This document shows positions 1 to 8,615 of a stretch of DNA of 64,000 nucleotides, one piece after another. The position numbers and the translations under genes were made by a program. Positions within the stretch are counted from its first letter, which is position 1; the number at the start of each line of letters is the position of its first letter. Source of the stretch: Bordetella parapertussis. Lineage in GTDB: Bacteria; Bacteroidota; Bacteroidia; Chitinophagales; Chitinophagaceae. The notes below the pieces were generated by a model, which worked only from the letters and a program-made list of their open reading frames with translations, was not told the origin of the DNA and did no database searches. The stretch covers positions 62,001 through 126,000 of the forward strand of contig CALQJX020000002.1 in the NCBI GenBank assembly GCA_943331005.2. Direction: 5' to 3'.

Positions 1-355
1 CCAGCAACGATTTCACCAGATCTTTTCTTTCCTTATCGTTATTTATCCCCTTTAGTCGTGCTATATAATGCAGCATTTCCTCTGCCGACACCTTGGGATA
101 TACACCAAACTCCTGCGGCAGGTAACCGAGTGTTTTACGCAGTTCCTGCTTGTTTTGCATCACATCTATCCCATCAAATACTATAGTGCCGCTGTCTGCA
201 TCCTGCAATGTAGCTATAGTACGCATCAACGAGCTTTTTCCGGCACCATTAGGCCCCAGCAGGCCAAACATACCATTGGATATATTCAGGGTTACATCCT
301 TCAGCGCCTGTACACCGTTGGGATATGTCTTGGAAAGATTAGAGATCTGTAGCAT
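1..355 (-). CDS. ABC transporter ATP-binding protein, N-terminal part
   Basis: ATPase subunit of an ABC transporter; only the first 118 residues are present because the gene runs off the left edge. The Walker A motif GPNGAGKSS is at residues 34-42 and the Q-loop (GYLPQEFG, Gln81) follows. The N-terminus starts straight into the nucleotide-binding domain, as in stand-alone ATPases of ABC-2 type exporters with a separate permease. The Walker B motif, signature motif and substrate are outside the window. The ATG at 355 is chosen because the domain begins there, and an inverted repeat lies 11 bp upstream. Confidence 0.88.
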   Translation of the reverse strand, partial: MLQISNLSKTYPNGVQALKDVTLNISNGMFGLLGPNGAGKSSLMRTIATLQDADSGTIVFDGIDVMQNKQELRKTLGYLPQEFGVYPKVSAEEMLHYIARLKGINNDKERKDLVKSLL

Positions 356-365
356 TCTGTTTGGT

Positions 366-386
366 TTAACGATTGTATATCGTTAA
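366..386. promoter_or_regulatory. Inverted repeat before the ABC ATPase start, possible operator
   Basis: Two perfect 8-bp arms (TTAACGAT and ATCGTTAA) are separated by 5 bp. The element ends 10 bp before the start codon of the ABC ATPase gene, where a repressor could block transcription or initiation. The regulator is not in the window. A short RNA hairpin is the alternative reading. Confidence 0.4.
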
Positions 387-485
387 AGTTCAGATTTTGT
401 TACAGGTTTTTGTAAATTATTTTCGCTTTCAGCATGAAATCCCCCTCTTGCGCCCCTCTCGACACCACATCCAGCGCATAAAAAA

Positions 486-511
486 AGTGCCACACCCAAG
501 GGTATGGCACT
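486..511 (-). terminator. Intrinsic terminator of the nrdBA operon
   Basis: On the minus strand the arms AGTGCCA and TGGCACT, with an inner ACCC/GGGT pairing, form a stem followed directly by a run of seven T. It lies 28 bp beyond the nrdA stop codon. Confidence 0.85.
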
Positions 512-538
512 ATATTAACCATCAATTAATATCCAATA

Positions 539-2932
539 CTAAGAACTGCAGGTAATGCAACCTTCCTCCATGCTGCAGGTTGGACCCGCATATTCTGTTG
601 TTATTTCGTCTTCATCAGTTGCAGCTGCACTTGGTTCGCTGGTAGGAATAACCGGCTCTATTTCCTGGCTAGCCTGCTTCTCTACGGTAAACTGTACAGC
701 CTGTGTTGCAGCCTGTGTACGCAGATAATACATGCCTGTTTTCAGACCTTTCTTCCATGCGTAGAAGTGCATAGATGTCAGTTTAGACATGGTTGGGCTG
801 TCTACAAACAGATTCAGCGACTGTGACTGGCAAATGTAAGCGCCCCTATCTGCAGCCATATCTATCAGATTACGCTGTTTTATTTCCCAAACTGTTTTGT
901 ACAGTTCTTTAATGTTGCCTGGTATCTCATCAATGTGCTGGATAGATCCATTTGCTTTGATGATACTGTTCTTCATCGTATTGTTCCACAGGCCCAATTC
1001 TGCCAGATCCTTCAGCAGATGCTTGTTCACAATAATGAACTCACCGCTCAATACCCTGCGGGTATAAATGTTAGAAGTATATGGTTCAAAACACTCGTTG
1101 TTGCCCAGTATCTGAGAAGTAGATGCTGTTGGCATTGGTGCTACCAGCAGAGAGTTACGCACACCTACCTCCATAACTTCGGTACGCAGTGTTTCCCAGT
1201 CGTAGCGGTCTGATGGCTGTATGTTCCACAAATCGAACTGGAACTGACCTTTAGAAAGTGGTGAACCATGGAACGTTTCATAATGTCCTTCCACTTTTGC
1301 TATATCCTTACTCGCAGTCATAGCGGCAAAGTAAATGGTCTCAAAAATGTTCTTATTCAGCAACTTAGCCATTTCGCACTCAAATGGAAGACGCATCAGT
1401 ATAAATACATCTGCAAGTCCCTGCACACCCAGGCCTATCGGGCGGTGGCGCATATTCGAGTTACGTGCTTCTTCAACAGGATAATAGTTATTGTCTATGA
1501 TCTTGTTCAGATTGCAGGTAATATGGTAGGTCACTTCATATAACTTATCAAAGTTGAATTTACCATCCTGCACAAAACGTGGCAGTGCTAAAGAAGCAAG
1601 GTTACAAACTGCCACATCATCAGGGCTGGTATATTCTATGATCTCTGTACAAAGGTTACTGCTCTTTATAGTACCCAGGTTCTGCTGATTGCTTTTTGCA
1701 TTGGCGGCATCTTTATAGAGCAGGTAAGGAGTACCTGTTTCTATCTGTGCTTCCAGTATCGCAAACCACAGATCCTGTGCTTTTATAGTTTTCCTTGCAC
1801 GTCCGTCAGCTTCGTACTTTGTGTAAAGTGCCTCAAATGCTTCACTGTGACATTCAGACAAACCCGGTGCTTCATTAGGGCAGAAGAGACTCCAGGAACC
1901 ATTTTCTTCAACACGCTTCATGAACAGATCTGGTATCCACAGTGCATTGAACAAATCGCGAGCCCTGTTCTCTTCTTTACCATGGTTTTTCCTGATGTCG
2001 AGGAACTCAAACACATCGGCGTGCCATGGCTCCAGATAGATAGCAAATGCACCTTTGCGCTTTCCACCACCCTGATCCACATAACGGGCTGTATCGTTGA
2101 ATACACGAAGCATAGGGATCAGACCATTGCTGGTACCATTGGTACCGCCAATGTAGCTACCTGTAGCACGTACATTATGTATAGCCAAACCAATACCACC
2201 TGCGCTCTGCGATATTTTCGCAGTTTGTTTCAGTGTATCATAGATACCATCAATGCTATCATCCTTCATGGTCAGCAGGAAGCAAGACGACATCTGTGGT
2301 TTTGGAGTACCTGCGTTGAACAATGTAGGTGTTGCATGGGTGAACCAACGTTCACTCATCAGGTTGTATGTTTCTATAGCGCTCTTTACGTCTTCTTTGT
2401 GTATACCTATAGCCACACGCATGTACATATGCTGCGGGCGTTCCAGGATCTTACCATTCAAACGAAGCAGGTACGATTTTTCCAGTGTCTTGAAACCGAA
2501 ATAATCAAAACCGAAATCGCGGTCATAAATGATAGAACTATCCAGCAGTTCTGCATTGGCCTCAATGATAGCCATCACATCATCTGCCAGCAATGGCATC
2601 TTTCTAGCGTTAGCCTCGTCTGTGTAGTTATACAGTTGACGCATGGTTTCAGAGAAAGATTTTGTTGTGTTCTTATGCAGATTGCTGATAGCTATTCGGC
2701 TTGCCAGCAGTGCATAATCAGGATGTTTTATAGTGAGCGATGCCGCAGTTTCAGCCGCAAGATTATCGAGCTCGGTGGTAGAAACACCATCGTATATACC
2801 CTCGATCACCTTTTTAGCTACGTCTATCACGTTTACAGCCCTGTTCAGACTGTACGACAGTTTCTCAATGCGCGCGGTTATCTTGTCAAACTTTACGCTT
2901 TCTTTTTTGCCGTTTCTTTTTATTACGTACAT
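539..2932 (-). CDS. nrdA: Ribonucleoside-diphosphate reductase class Ia, alpha subunit
   Basis: Large catalytic subunit that reduces ribonucleoside diphosphates to deoxyribonucleotides in the cytoplasm, together with NrdB. The protein is 797 aa. An ATP-cone activity domain occupies about residues 1-90. Active-site residues are visible: Cys217 (SSCF), the NLCTEI motif with Asn426, Cys428 and Glu430, and Cys443 in VCNLASL. The C-terminal tail has redox cysteines Cys786, Cys792 and Cys795. The ATG at 2932 (MYVIKRNG) is preferred over a TTG two codons upstream. The gene lies 79 bp downstream of nrdB and shares its riboswitch-controlled leader; a terminator follows. Confidence 0.97.
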   Translation of the reverse strand: MYVIKRNGKKESVKFDKITARIEKLSYSLNRAVNVIDVAKKVIEGIYDGVSTTELDNLAAETAASLTIKHPDYALLASRIAISNLHKNTTKSFSETMRQLYNYTDEANARKMPLLADDVMAIIEANAELLDSSIIYDRDFGFDYFGFKTLEKSYLLRLNGKILERPQHMYMRVAIGIHKEDVKSAIETYNLMSERWFTHATPTLFNAGTPKPQMSSCFLLTMKDDSIDGIYDTLKQTAKISQSAGGIGLAIHNVRATGSYIGGTNGTSNGLIPMLRVFNDTARYVDQGGGKRKGAFAIYLEPWHADVFEFLDIRKNHGKEENRARDLFNALWIPDLFMKRVEENGSWSLFCPNEAPGLSECHSEAFEALYTKYEADGRARKTIKAQDLWFAILEAQIETGTPYLLYKDAANAKSNQQNLGTIKSSNLCTEIIEYTSPDDVAVCNLASLALPRFVQDGKFNFDKLYEVTYHITCNLNKIIDNNYYPVEEARNSNMRHRPIGLGVQGLADVFILMRLPFECEMAKLLNKNIFETIYFAAMTASKDIAKVEGHYETFHGSPLSKGQFQFDLWNIQPSDRYDWETLRTEVMEVGVRNSLLVAPMPTASTSQILGNNECFEPYTSNIYTRRVLSGEFIIVNKHLLKDLAELGLWNNTMKNSIIKANGSIQHIDEIPGNIKELYKTVWEIKQRNLIDMAADRGAYICQSQSLNLFVDSPTMSKLTSMHFYAWKKGLKTGMYYLRTQAATQAVQFTVEKQASQEIEPVIPTSEPSAAATDEDEITTEYAGPTCSMEEGCITCSS

Positions 2933-3011
2933 ACTCAAAATATTGTTAGATTATTATTAGTATTTTTTATTTCCGGTATTTCGATACCGCCTTTGGTAAA
3001 TTTTACTGCTA

Positions 3012-3977
3012 TTAAAAATCTTCGTCCAGCGAGAAACTCTGCGATGCAGAACCAGCTATGACACCGGCTTTCTGGTAGTCCCCTACTCTCTTCTCAAAGA
3101 AATTGGTCTTACCCTGCAGCGATATCATTTCCATAAAGTCAAAAGGATTCGTTGCATTGTAAACTTTAGGATAACCCAGTTCGCCTATCCACCTGTCTGC
3201 TACAAATTCTATATACTGCTGCATCAGTTTGGCATTCATACCTATCAGATCCACAGGTATCGCTTCGCTCACAAATTGCTTTTCTATAGTTACTGCTTCG
3301 CAGATGATATCATATACCTGCTCCTGAGACAACTTGTTCTTCAGCATACTGTAGAGCAGACATGCAAACTCACAATGCAAACCTTCATCCCTGCTTATAA
3401 GCTCATTACTGAACGTAAGACCCGGCATCAAGCCTCTTTTCTTCAACCAGAATATAGAACAGAAACTTCCACTGAAGAATATACCTTCTACTGCAGCAAA
3501 TGCCACCAGTCGCTCTGCGAAATTGCCATTCTGTATCCACTTCAATGCCCACTCAGCTTTTCTGCCTACACCTGGCACTGTTTCTATCGCATGGAATAAT
3601 CTGTTCTTCTCTTTCGGGTCTTTTATGTATGTATCTATCAGCAAAGAGTACGTTTCAGAGTGTATGTTTTCCATCATTATCTGGAAACCATAAAAACACC
3701 TTGCTTCCGGCAATTGCACTTCACTCATAAAGTTCACTGCAAGGTTTTCATTTACTATACCATCGCTTGCAGCAAAGAATGCAAGTACATGCGAAATGAA
3801 ATGACGTTCGCCGTCGCTCAAAGCATCCCAATGCTTCATGTCATCACCGAGGTCAATTTCCTCGGCTGTCCAGAAACTCGCTTCATGTTTTTTGTACATC
3901 TCCCATACCTTAGGGTAGTTGATGGGCAGCAACACAAAACGGTCTTTATTCTCTCTTAAAAGTAGCTCTTCCTGCAT
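3012..3977 (-). CDS. nrdB: Ribonucleoside-diphosphate reductase class Ia, beta subunit
   Basis: Radical-generating di-iron subunit of class Ia ribonucleotide reductase, 321 aa. The sequence is close to the eukaryotic-type R2 protein. Predicted metal ligands are Asp72, Glu103, His106, Glu164, Glu198 and His201, and the radical tyrosine is Tyr110 (ENIHSETY). The C-terminal tail ends SLDEDF, the usual docking peptide for NrdA. The frame stays open upstream to an ATG at 4058, but that extension does not resemble the family, so the ATG at 3977 is chosen. First gene of the operon, about 110 nt behind a cobalamin riboswitch. Confidence 0.96.
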   Translation of the reverse strand: MQEELLLRENKDRFVLLPINYPKVWEMYKKHEASFWTAEEIDLGDDMKHWDALSDGERHFISHVLAFFAASDGIVNENLAVNFMSEVQLPEARCFYGFQIMMENIHSETYSLLIDTYIKDPKEKNRLFHAIETVPGVGRKAEWALKWIQNGNFAERLVAFAAVEGIFFSGSFCSIFWLKKRGLMPGLTFSNELISRDEGLHCEFACLLYSMLKNKLSQEQVYDIICEAVTIEKQFVSEAIPVDLIGMNAKLMQQYIEFVADRWIGELGYPKVYNATNPFDFMEMISLQGKTNFFEKRVGDYQKAGVIAGSASQSFSLDEDF

Positions 3978-4089
3978 AGTAATTTTTATATAATTTCCTC
4001 TTCGGACAATACCGGAAAAATGACAGGGCTCACAACTCGATCTTTCTTCTTCCTGCATCGCTTTTCCACCGAAAGTTCAGCAATCTTCG

Positions 4090-4284
4090 CATCCGGCAGG
4101 TATTCTGGCTTTCCTGATCTTCAGTGCCTTCCCATCTTCATTACTGAAGACAGTGGCGCGGAGTATCTGAAGACTTGAATGTATTGCTACATCAGGATTA
4201 CAGCTACGGGGATAGCGCCGGACTTTGAAAACCGGCTTCCCTTTTAATCATCACAGGACAACCCTGTTTTAGAACCCGATACCT
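4090..4284 (-). promoter_or_regulatory. Cobalamin (adenosylcobalamin) riboswitch, nrdBA leader
   Basis: Read on the minus strand, the leader contains the class landmarks in the right order: a 5' GGTATCGGGTTC segment, GGGAAGCCGGT, AAGTCCGGCGCTATCCCCG followed by TGTAA, the GCCACTG motif, GGGAAGGC, and a 3' B12 box AGCCAGAATACCTGCCGG. It lies about 110 nt upstream of nrdB. B12 riboswitches normally turn genes off when the coenzyme is abundant, so this class I reductase is probably lowered when B12 is available. The expression platform is not obvious; a downstream GGTATT (complement of 4008-4013) could pair with AATACC of the B12 box. Confidence 0.94.
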
Positions 4285-4286
4285 AA

Positions 4287-4312
4287 CAAATGTAGACAGG
4301 AAAACAGACCAA
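4287..4312 (-). promoter_or_regulatory. Probable nrdBA promoter
   Basis: The Bacteroidota -7 element TACATTTG is at 4287-4294 on the minus strand, with a TTG at 4310-4312. The 15-nt spacing is shorter than usual. Transcription would begin close to 4283, at the first bases of the riboswitch aptamer, which supports the call. Confidence 0.5.
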
Positions 4313-4334
4313 TTTTAAAAATGATTTGCACAAT

Positions 4335-4343
4335 TGTGGATAA
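4335..4343 (-). promoter_or_regulatory. DnaA-box-like 9-mer upstream of nrdBA
   Basis: The minus strand reads TTATCCACA, a perfect match to the canonical DnaA box, about 45 nt upstream of the predicted -7 element. It overlaps the palindrome CACAATTGTG at 4329-4338. In E. coli the nrdAB promoter is regulated through DnaA boxes. A single 9-mer can occur by chance. Confidence 0.35.
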
Positions 4344-4660
4344 CAGAAATTACATTAAAGGAACATCTTGCAATACTACCATACAACGATTTTAAATAAT
4401 ATATAAAGACCATTATATCGTCAGAAACTTCCATCACATGACAACAAATACCACTAAAAAACCGAAAATATATATCAACAAAAATGAAAAATAACAACCA
4501 AAAACTAACTAGGCAGTTCATCGGTTTATTTTTCATACTTATCCGGAATAATGAACTTAATTAGTATTGTATTACTTTAATACCAGCTTGTTCTTCCTTA
4601 CAAGGGCTCGTTCAAAAAACTATAACTTCGTCCTACAAAAATCCCGAAACAATATAAAAT
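4344..4660. other. AT-rich intergenic region between nrdBA and the CMD gene
   Basis: Divergent promoter region of about 320 bp. The open frame at 4315-4536 on the minus strand has a biased composition (Phe, Ile, Tyr) and no start-site support, so I read this stretch as non-coding. A TAACTTCG element about 37 bp before the plus-strand gene resembles a degenerate -7 box. Confidence 0.6.
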
Positions 4661-5005
4661 ATGGACCAGATTCAGGAATTCAACGAATACAGGGCAAAAA
4701 TGAACGAGGTGATCCTCGGAAAGAACAACAAGGTCATTAACAGACTCTTCAATCTGGACACCAATACCTATGCCGAGGGTGCACTACCTGTGCGCACCAA
4801 AGAAATGCTGGGGCTTGTTGCCAGTATGGTATTGCGCTGCGACGATTGTATCAAATACCACCTTGGCAAATGCTTCGATGAGGGCATCTCTACTGACGAG
4901 ATGTATGAGATCTTTGCTGTAGCAAACATTGTTGGTGGCACCATAGTAATACCACATACCCGCAGAGCAGCAGAATACTGGGAAGCACTGCAGACGCAGC
5001 ACTAA
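4661..5005 (+). CDS. Carboxymuconolactone decarboxylase family protein (AhpD-like)
   Basis: Small all-helical protein of 114 aa in the CMD/AhpD family. The redox motif CxxCxxxH is visible as Cys60, Cys63 and His67 (LRCDDCIKYH). Members with this motif usually act as thiol-disulfide or peroxidase-partner proteins rather than decarboxylases. The N-terminal half (residues 1-50) contains the family's KEMLGLVASM helix. It stands alone between nrdBA and kup, so the context does not reveal a partner or substrate. Confidence 0.88.
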   Translation: MDQIQEFNEYRAKMNEVILGKNNKVINRLFNLDTNTYAEGALPVRTKEMLGLVASMVLRCDDCIKYHLGKCFDEGISTDEMYEIFAVANIVGGTIVIPHTRRAAEYWEALQTQH

Positions 5006-5048
5006 TCACAGAAGAGTAAAAAACTATTCAGGGTCATCTTCCGAGGCA

Positions 5049-7031
5049 TTAATGCTTGCCGGAACGATCGACCCTGCATAGTTTCAGCTTAGAAACAGGC
5101 GCAACTACCAGCGGGAACTTCTCTACTACTACATTACTGGTATCTAGACCAAAACCTTTTTCTTCAGATAGACTGTATTCTTTTATTACAAAGTGCAGCT
5201 TCATCATCAATTGCTCCCATGCCGGCAATTCATTATCCTGACTCAGGAATTTCTCCATAACTACAAACGAGAAATCACCAATCATATTACTACTTTCCAG
5301 ACTTCTGTATCTGCTGGTAAGATCCACCTCTTTGTTAGTTAGCAGATCTTCTACTACCTTCTTGAATAACAGATTGATGCGTGGCTGCACCCTAAATCCA
5401 AGCCTGAAATCAACCCTTATAATATCATTAGGTACAATATGTTCCACTATATACTCGCATGTATACGGATCATCAAGCGTATCAACATGCACAAACCAAT
5501 AGATATCAGCGCGTTTAGGCTTGTTATACAAGATTGAATACATCACTTTGTGCTCTATCTCTTTAGGGTTGTCGGCACTAGTCAGGTACACCAGGTGTGT
5601 AGCATACTTAGGTACAGATTCATCATTACTCAATTCATTCAGCTTGGTTATATAATTCTCAAGTTTTATGAACTCCACATATCTGTTCTTGATCTTACGT
5701 GCCTTGAACCAGTTGTACATCACGAAAAACAGACCTCCGCCTATCACTAGTGTAACATAGCCACCATGTGGGAATTTATCGATATTGGCCGCAAGGAAAC
5801 ATGCCTCAATTGTAAGGTAAATCACCAGATACAAATAAATAAGAATTGGCTTCTTTCTCCGCAATACCAGGAAATTGGCAAACAAAGTAGAAGTTGCTAT
5901 CATACACATAGTAATGGCAAGACCATATGCCGATTCCATATTCGAAGACTTCTCAAAATGCTGCACGATCCATATACAACCCACAAACAGTAACCAGTTT
6001 ATAGCAGGAATGTATAACTGACCACGTGCTTCTGTAGGATAACTGATCTTGAATTTTGGCCACAAATTCAGACGCATAGCTTCACTTATCAGCGTAAATG
6101 AGCCCGATATCAATGCCTGACTAGCAATAATTGCAGCAGTGGTAGCAACTATGATACCAGGGTACAGGAACCAATCCGGCATCACACCATAGAATGGATT
6201 AAAGCCTCTTTCGATCATGGCAGGGGTAATAACCTTGCCATGATACTGATGTATAAGCCATGCTCCCTGTCCCAGATAATTGAGTATGAGGCAGATCTTT
6301 ACAAATATCCATGAATACCTGATATTCCATTTACCACAATGACCAAGGTCCGAATAAAGCGCCTCAGCACCCGTAGTGCAAAGGAAAACACCACCTAATA
6401 TGAAGAATCCCTTAGGATAGGTAATGAGCAATTTAATACCGTAATAGGGGTTAAATGCCTTAAATACCTGCATATCATCAGAAAGATGAATGATACCTAA
6501 TAGCGCTAGCATGCCAAACCAAAGGAACATAATGGGTCCAAAGAAACGCCCGATGAATGCAGTACCGAATTGCTGAATAAAGAATAATGCGGTAAGAATT
6601 ATGATAACTATGTAAACGATAGAGTTCTGGCTGATATGGGCCATTGCCGGCACCTGTTTCAACCCTTCTATAGCAGATGTTACAGAAATAGCAGGGGTAA
6701 TCATACCATCGGCAAGTAGAGCCGCACCACCTATCATTGCAGGCACTACCAGCCACTTACGCCTTCTGCGCACCAATGCAAACAACGAGAAGATACCACC
6801 CTCCCCTTTGTTATCTGCCTGTAGGGTCAGTATCACATATTTTACTGTGGTCTGTAATGTCAATGTCCAGATGATAAGCGATAAAACACCTATGATAAGT
6901 TCACTAGAGATCATTTTTTCTTTAATGATCGCATTTAAAACGTATAATGGAGATGTACCAATGTCGCCATATATGATACCAAGAGCAATCAATAATCCGG
7001 CAATGGAGGCCTTTGTGTGTTTGGACGACAT
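5049..7031 (-). CDS. kup: KUP-family potassium uptake transporter
   Basis: Inner-membrane potassium/proton symporter, 660 aa, the usual length for the KUP/HAK/KT family. The N-terminus carries the conserved segments LGIIYGDIGTSPLYV and GEGGIFSLFAL. About twelve membrane segments span residues 15-460, followed by a cytoplasmic C-terminal domain. The ATG at 7031 begins right before the first conserved segment. A hairpin plus T-run ends only 17 bp before this ATG, so expression probably depends on readthrough (see the leader features). Confidence 0.96.
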   Translation of the reverse strand: MSSKHTKASIAGLLIALGIIYGDIGTSPLYVLNAIIKEKMISSELIIGVLSLIIWTLTLQTTVKYVILTLQADNKGEGGIFSLFALVRRRRKWLVVPAMIGGAALLADGMITPAISVTSAIEGLKQVPAMAHISQNSIVYIVIIILTALFFIQQFGTAFIGRFFGPIMFLWFGMLALLGIIHLSDDMQVFKAFNPYYGIKLLITYPKGFFILGGVFLCTTGAEALYSDLGHCGKWNIRYSWIFVKICLILNYLGQGAWLIHQYHGKVITPAMIERGFNPFYGVMPDWFLYPGIIVATTAAIIASQALISGSFTLISEAMRLNLWPKFKISYPTEARGQLYIPAINWLLFVGCIWIVQHFEKSSNMESAYGLAITMCMIATSTLFANFLVLRRKKPILIYLYLVIYLTIEACFLAANIDKFPHGGYVTLVIGGGLFFVMYNWFKARKIKNRYVEFIKLENYITKLNELSNDESVPKYATHLVYLTSADNPKEIEHKVMYSILYNKPKRADIYWFVHVDTLDDPYTCEYIVEHIVPNDIIRVDFRLGFRVQPRINLLFKKVVEDLLTNKEVDLTSRYRSLESSNMIGDFSFVVMEKFLSQDNELPAWEQLMMKLHFVIKEYSLSEEKGFGLDTSNVVVEKFPLVVAPVSKLKLCRVDRSGKH

Positions 7032-7048
7032 ATACTATTCTTTACAGT

Positions 7049-7094
7049 AAAAAACCCCTCCAGTGTATTTACTTAAGCAAATACGATGGCGGGG
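7049..7094 (-). terminator. Terminator-like hairpin in the kup leader (probable attenuator)
   Basis: On the minus strand the outer arms CCCCGCC (7088-7094) and GGAGGGG (7055-7061) enclose a second 20-nt stem-loop (7065-7084), and six T follow (7049-7054). One pair in the inner stem is G-U only in the minus-strand RNA; on the plus strand it is an A-C mismatch, so the structure belongs to the minus strand. There is little room for a separate promoter between it and the kup ATG at 7031. Confidence 0.75.
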
Positions 7095-7255
7095 CAGTGA
7101 TTTAAAATTATGTTGGCTAAACTATTTAATAAAAATTGATGCTCAAATGCAATGTGCTCAAATTCCTTTTCTGTATCGTTCTCATACAAAACCATATGAT
7201 TTTCAGCGAGTTGCACCCACTGCATCTTTTGTCGGCATGTATCTCTGTCTGGCAT
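7073..7255 (-). CDS. Possible 60-residue leader ORF upstream of kup
   Basis: Open frame of 60 codons running through the kup leader. It starts about 12 nt after a predicted transcription start, and its stop codon lies inside the terminator-like hairpin. Residues 12-60 have a balanced protein-like composition without low complexity. I recognise no domain. It could be a regulatory leader peptide, an ordinary small gene ended by the hairpin, or an open frame by chance over a structured leader RNA. Confidence 0.35.
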   Translation of the reverse strand: MPDRDTCRQKMQWVQLAENHMVLYENDTEKEFEHIAFEHQFLLNSLANIILNHCPAIVFA

Positions 7256-7272
7256 CAGTTCGTAAGAGAAAG

Positions 7273-7300
7273 CAAAATTACATCTGCTGAATGAAAAAAG
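7273..7300 (-). promoter_or_regulatory. Probable promoter of the kup leader
   Basis: The -7 element TAATTTTG is at 7273-7280 on the minus strand, with a T-rich stretch (7294-7299) where the -33 element is expected. The predicted start near 7267 gives a leader of about 235 nt before the kup ATG. Confidence 0.45.
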
Positions 7301-7359
7301 TCTAAAACTATCTCCAAATGCAAAAATATTTTAGTTAATCTATGCCCTAAAAGCAAAAA

Positions 7360-7381
7360 GTGCTCCGGAATACCGGAGCAC
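7360..7381 (-). terminator. Intrinsic terminator after the 7414-7878 gene
   Basis: A perfect 9-bp stem (GTGCTCCGG / CCGGAGCAC) with loop AATA is followed on the minus strand by TTTTTGCTTTT. It lies 32 bp beyond the upstream stop codon. Confidence 0.85.
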
Positions 7382-7413
7382 GATGCAATTTTCATAGTAT
7401 TCGTACTTTCAAA

Positions 7414-7878
7414 TTATTCAAAGGATGCCGCAATAAGCCTGTAATTACTACAAACTTTGCCGGTTTCATGTTTCACCACTCCTTCAGTTCCAATTTCACG
7501 CAATTCACCCGGTGACAGGCTTTCGATTACAATTTTTTTAGAACTCACATGGTTGTAGTATGTAACAGTCAATTCCACCAAGGCTTTGGCTGTTTTTTGC
7601 CCATCATTGTTCATAATGTAGATAGAACGCATTTTCTGTGATGCTGAAGAAGTTTTCTCCAGTACGAAAACAGATTTCCCGGCATTACTCAAAACCTTTG
7701 GTAAAGATAATTGCGGCTGGTCTAGAGTAGCCGGTGTTGGTAACACATCTGGCGTTGCATCAACTGTTACATTTTCTGACACATCAGGTAACACTACTGA
7801 GGCTTCGGCGTATTGCCCGAAGGAGGAGAAGGAAACAAAAAATAAGCATATCGATATAATATTAATTTTATTTTTCAT
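7414..7878 (-). CDS. Hypothetical secreted protein
   Basis: 154 aa with an N-terminal signal peptide (about residues 1-26: a short basic start, a hydrophobic core, then YAEAS). A proline- and threonine-rich spacer (residues 27-60) leads to a C-terminal half with alternating hydrophobic residues that looks beta-rich. I recognise no family. It is a single-gene unit with its own terminator, divergent from the gene at 8053. Confidence 0.7.
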   Translation of the reverse strand: MKNKINIISICLFFVSFSSFGQYAEASVVLPDVSENVTVDATPDVLPTPATLDQPQLSLPKVLSNAGKSVFVLEKTSSASQKMRSIYIMNNDGQKTAKALVELTVTYYNHVSSKKIVIESLSPGELREIGTEGVVKHETGKVCSNYRLIAASFE

Positions 7879-8052
7879 AAACAGTATTTCTTAAAACGAT
7901 TGTTAATGATTACAAAATTAAACGTTAATGAAAAATACTATACTGCTATCATTAGTAGTTTTTAAATAATTTATTTTTTAAACAAACCTAACTCTATAAA
8001 CCAACTAATCACAGAATGATAAAAGAACATAGTAACTTCGTATTATCCTGTT

Positions 8053-8604
8053 ATGAACTACTTTTTACATTGTTACAGATCAGAATTGGGCTACCCAGAC
8101 CTAAATGAGGCTAAAAAGATAGTGGAGGTAAAAGAGGGCCCTCAAAACACTCCAGCCCTACCCGATAACAAACGTACCATTGCCAATGCACTCATGCAGT
8201 TCAATCCTGTTCTGGAGAGCCCGGAAGTAGATTTTGATGAAATTGCAGAACTATACAATATCTCTTTAGAGGAGGCAAAAAAAGAATTCGGACAAATAGA
8301 ACTGCAAACCCCTTTCGGCGAAATAGCTACACAGATCGTTATCTTCGACAATATTGTATCAATATCAATACCATTCTGGTATAAAGAAGAAGAAGCCGCA
8401 CAAGCATTTGCCAAAGCAGACACCTACACAAAGATCATCCGGCGCACAGTAGGTTACTATGTCTACGACCCACAAACAGGCTACGTCTACGACCCCTCCC
8501 TTGCCGATTTCGATGGCTTGCTGGTATACCTGAGAAGATCAGGTGTTGCACCTGTAAAAAGGGCTCAGATCAAGCGCAAAAAGGCCTGGTGGAAGTTCTG
8601 GTAA
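8053..8604 (+). CDS. Conserved-looking hypothetical cytoplasmic protein
   Basis: 183 aa without a signal peptide or membrane helix. An acidic N-terminal half contains a helical stretch (DFDEIAELYNISLEEAKKEF). A beta-rich centre (residues 95-120) is followed by tyrosine-rich YYVYDPQTGYVYDPS at about residues 135-150. The C-terminus is strongly basic and ends KKAWWKFW. I do not recognise the family. It converges on the 8616-9509 gene with only 11 bp between stop codons. Confidence 0.72.
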   Translation: MNYFLHCYRSELGYPDLNEAKKIVEVKEGPQNTPALPDNKRTIANALMQFNPVLESPEVDFDEIAELYNISLEEAKKEFGQIELQTPFGEIATQIVIFDNIVSISIPFWYKEEEAAQAFAKADTYTKIIRRTVGYYVYDPQTGYVYDPSLADFDGLLVYLRRSGVAPVKRAQIKRKKAWWKFW

Positions 8605-8615
8605 CGATTAGATAA

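Noticed and set aside
1847..3061. 404-codon open frame on the plus strand across nrdA
   Set aside because: It is antisense to nrdA and part of the intergenic region. The translation is rich in Cys, His, Tyr and Phe with no domain, while the minus strand has full reductase motifs.
4315..4536. 73-codon minus-strand open frame upstream of nrdBA
   Set aside because: Lies in AT-rich promoter DNA and overlaps the DnaA-box-like site and promoter region; biased composition and no family.
7032..7280. c-di-AMP (ydaO-type) riboswitch before kup
   Set aside because: The leader lacks the conserved ydaO sequence blocks as far as I can read; only the terminator-like end is supported.
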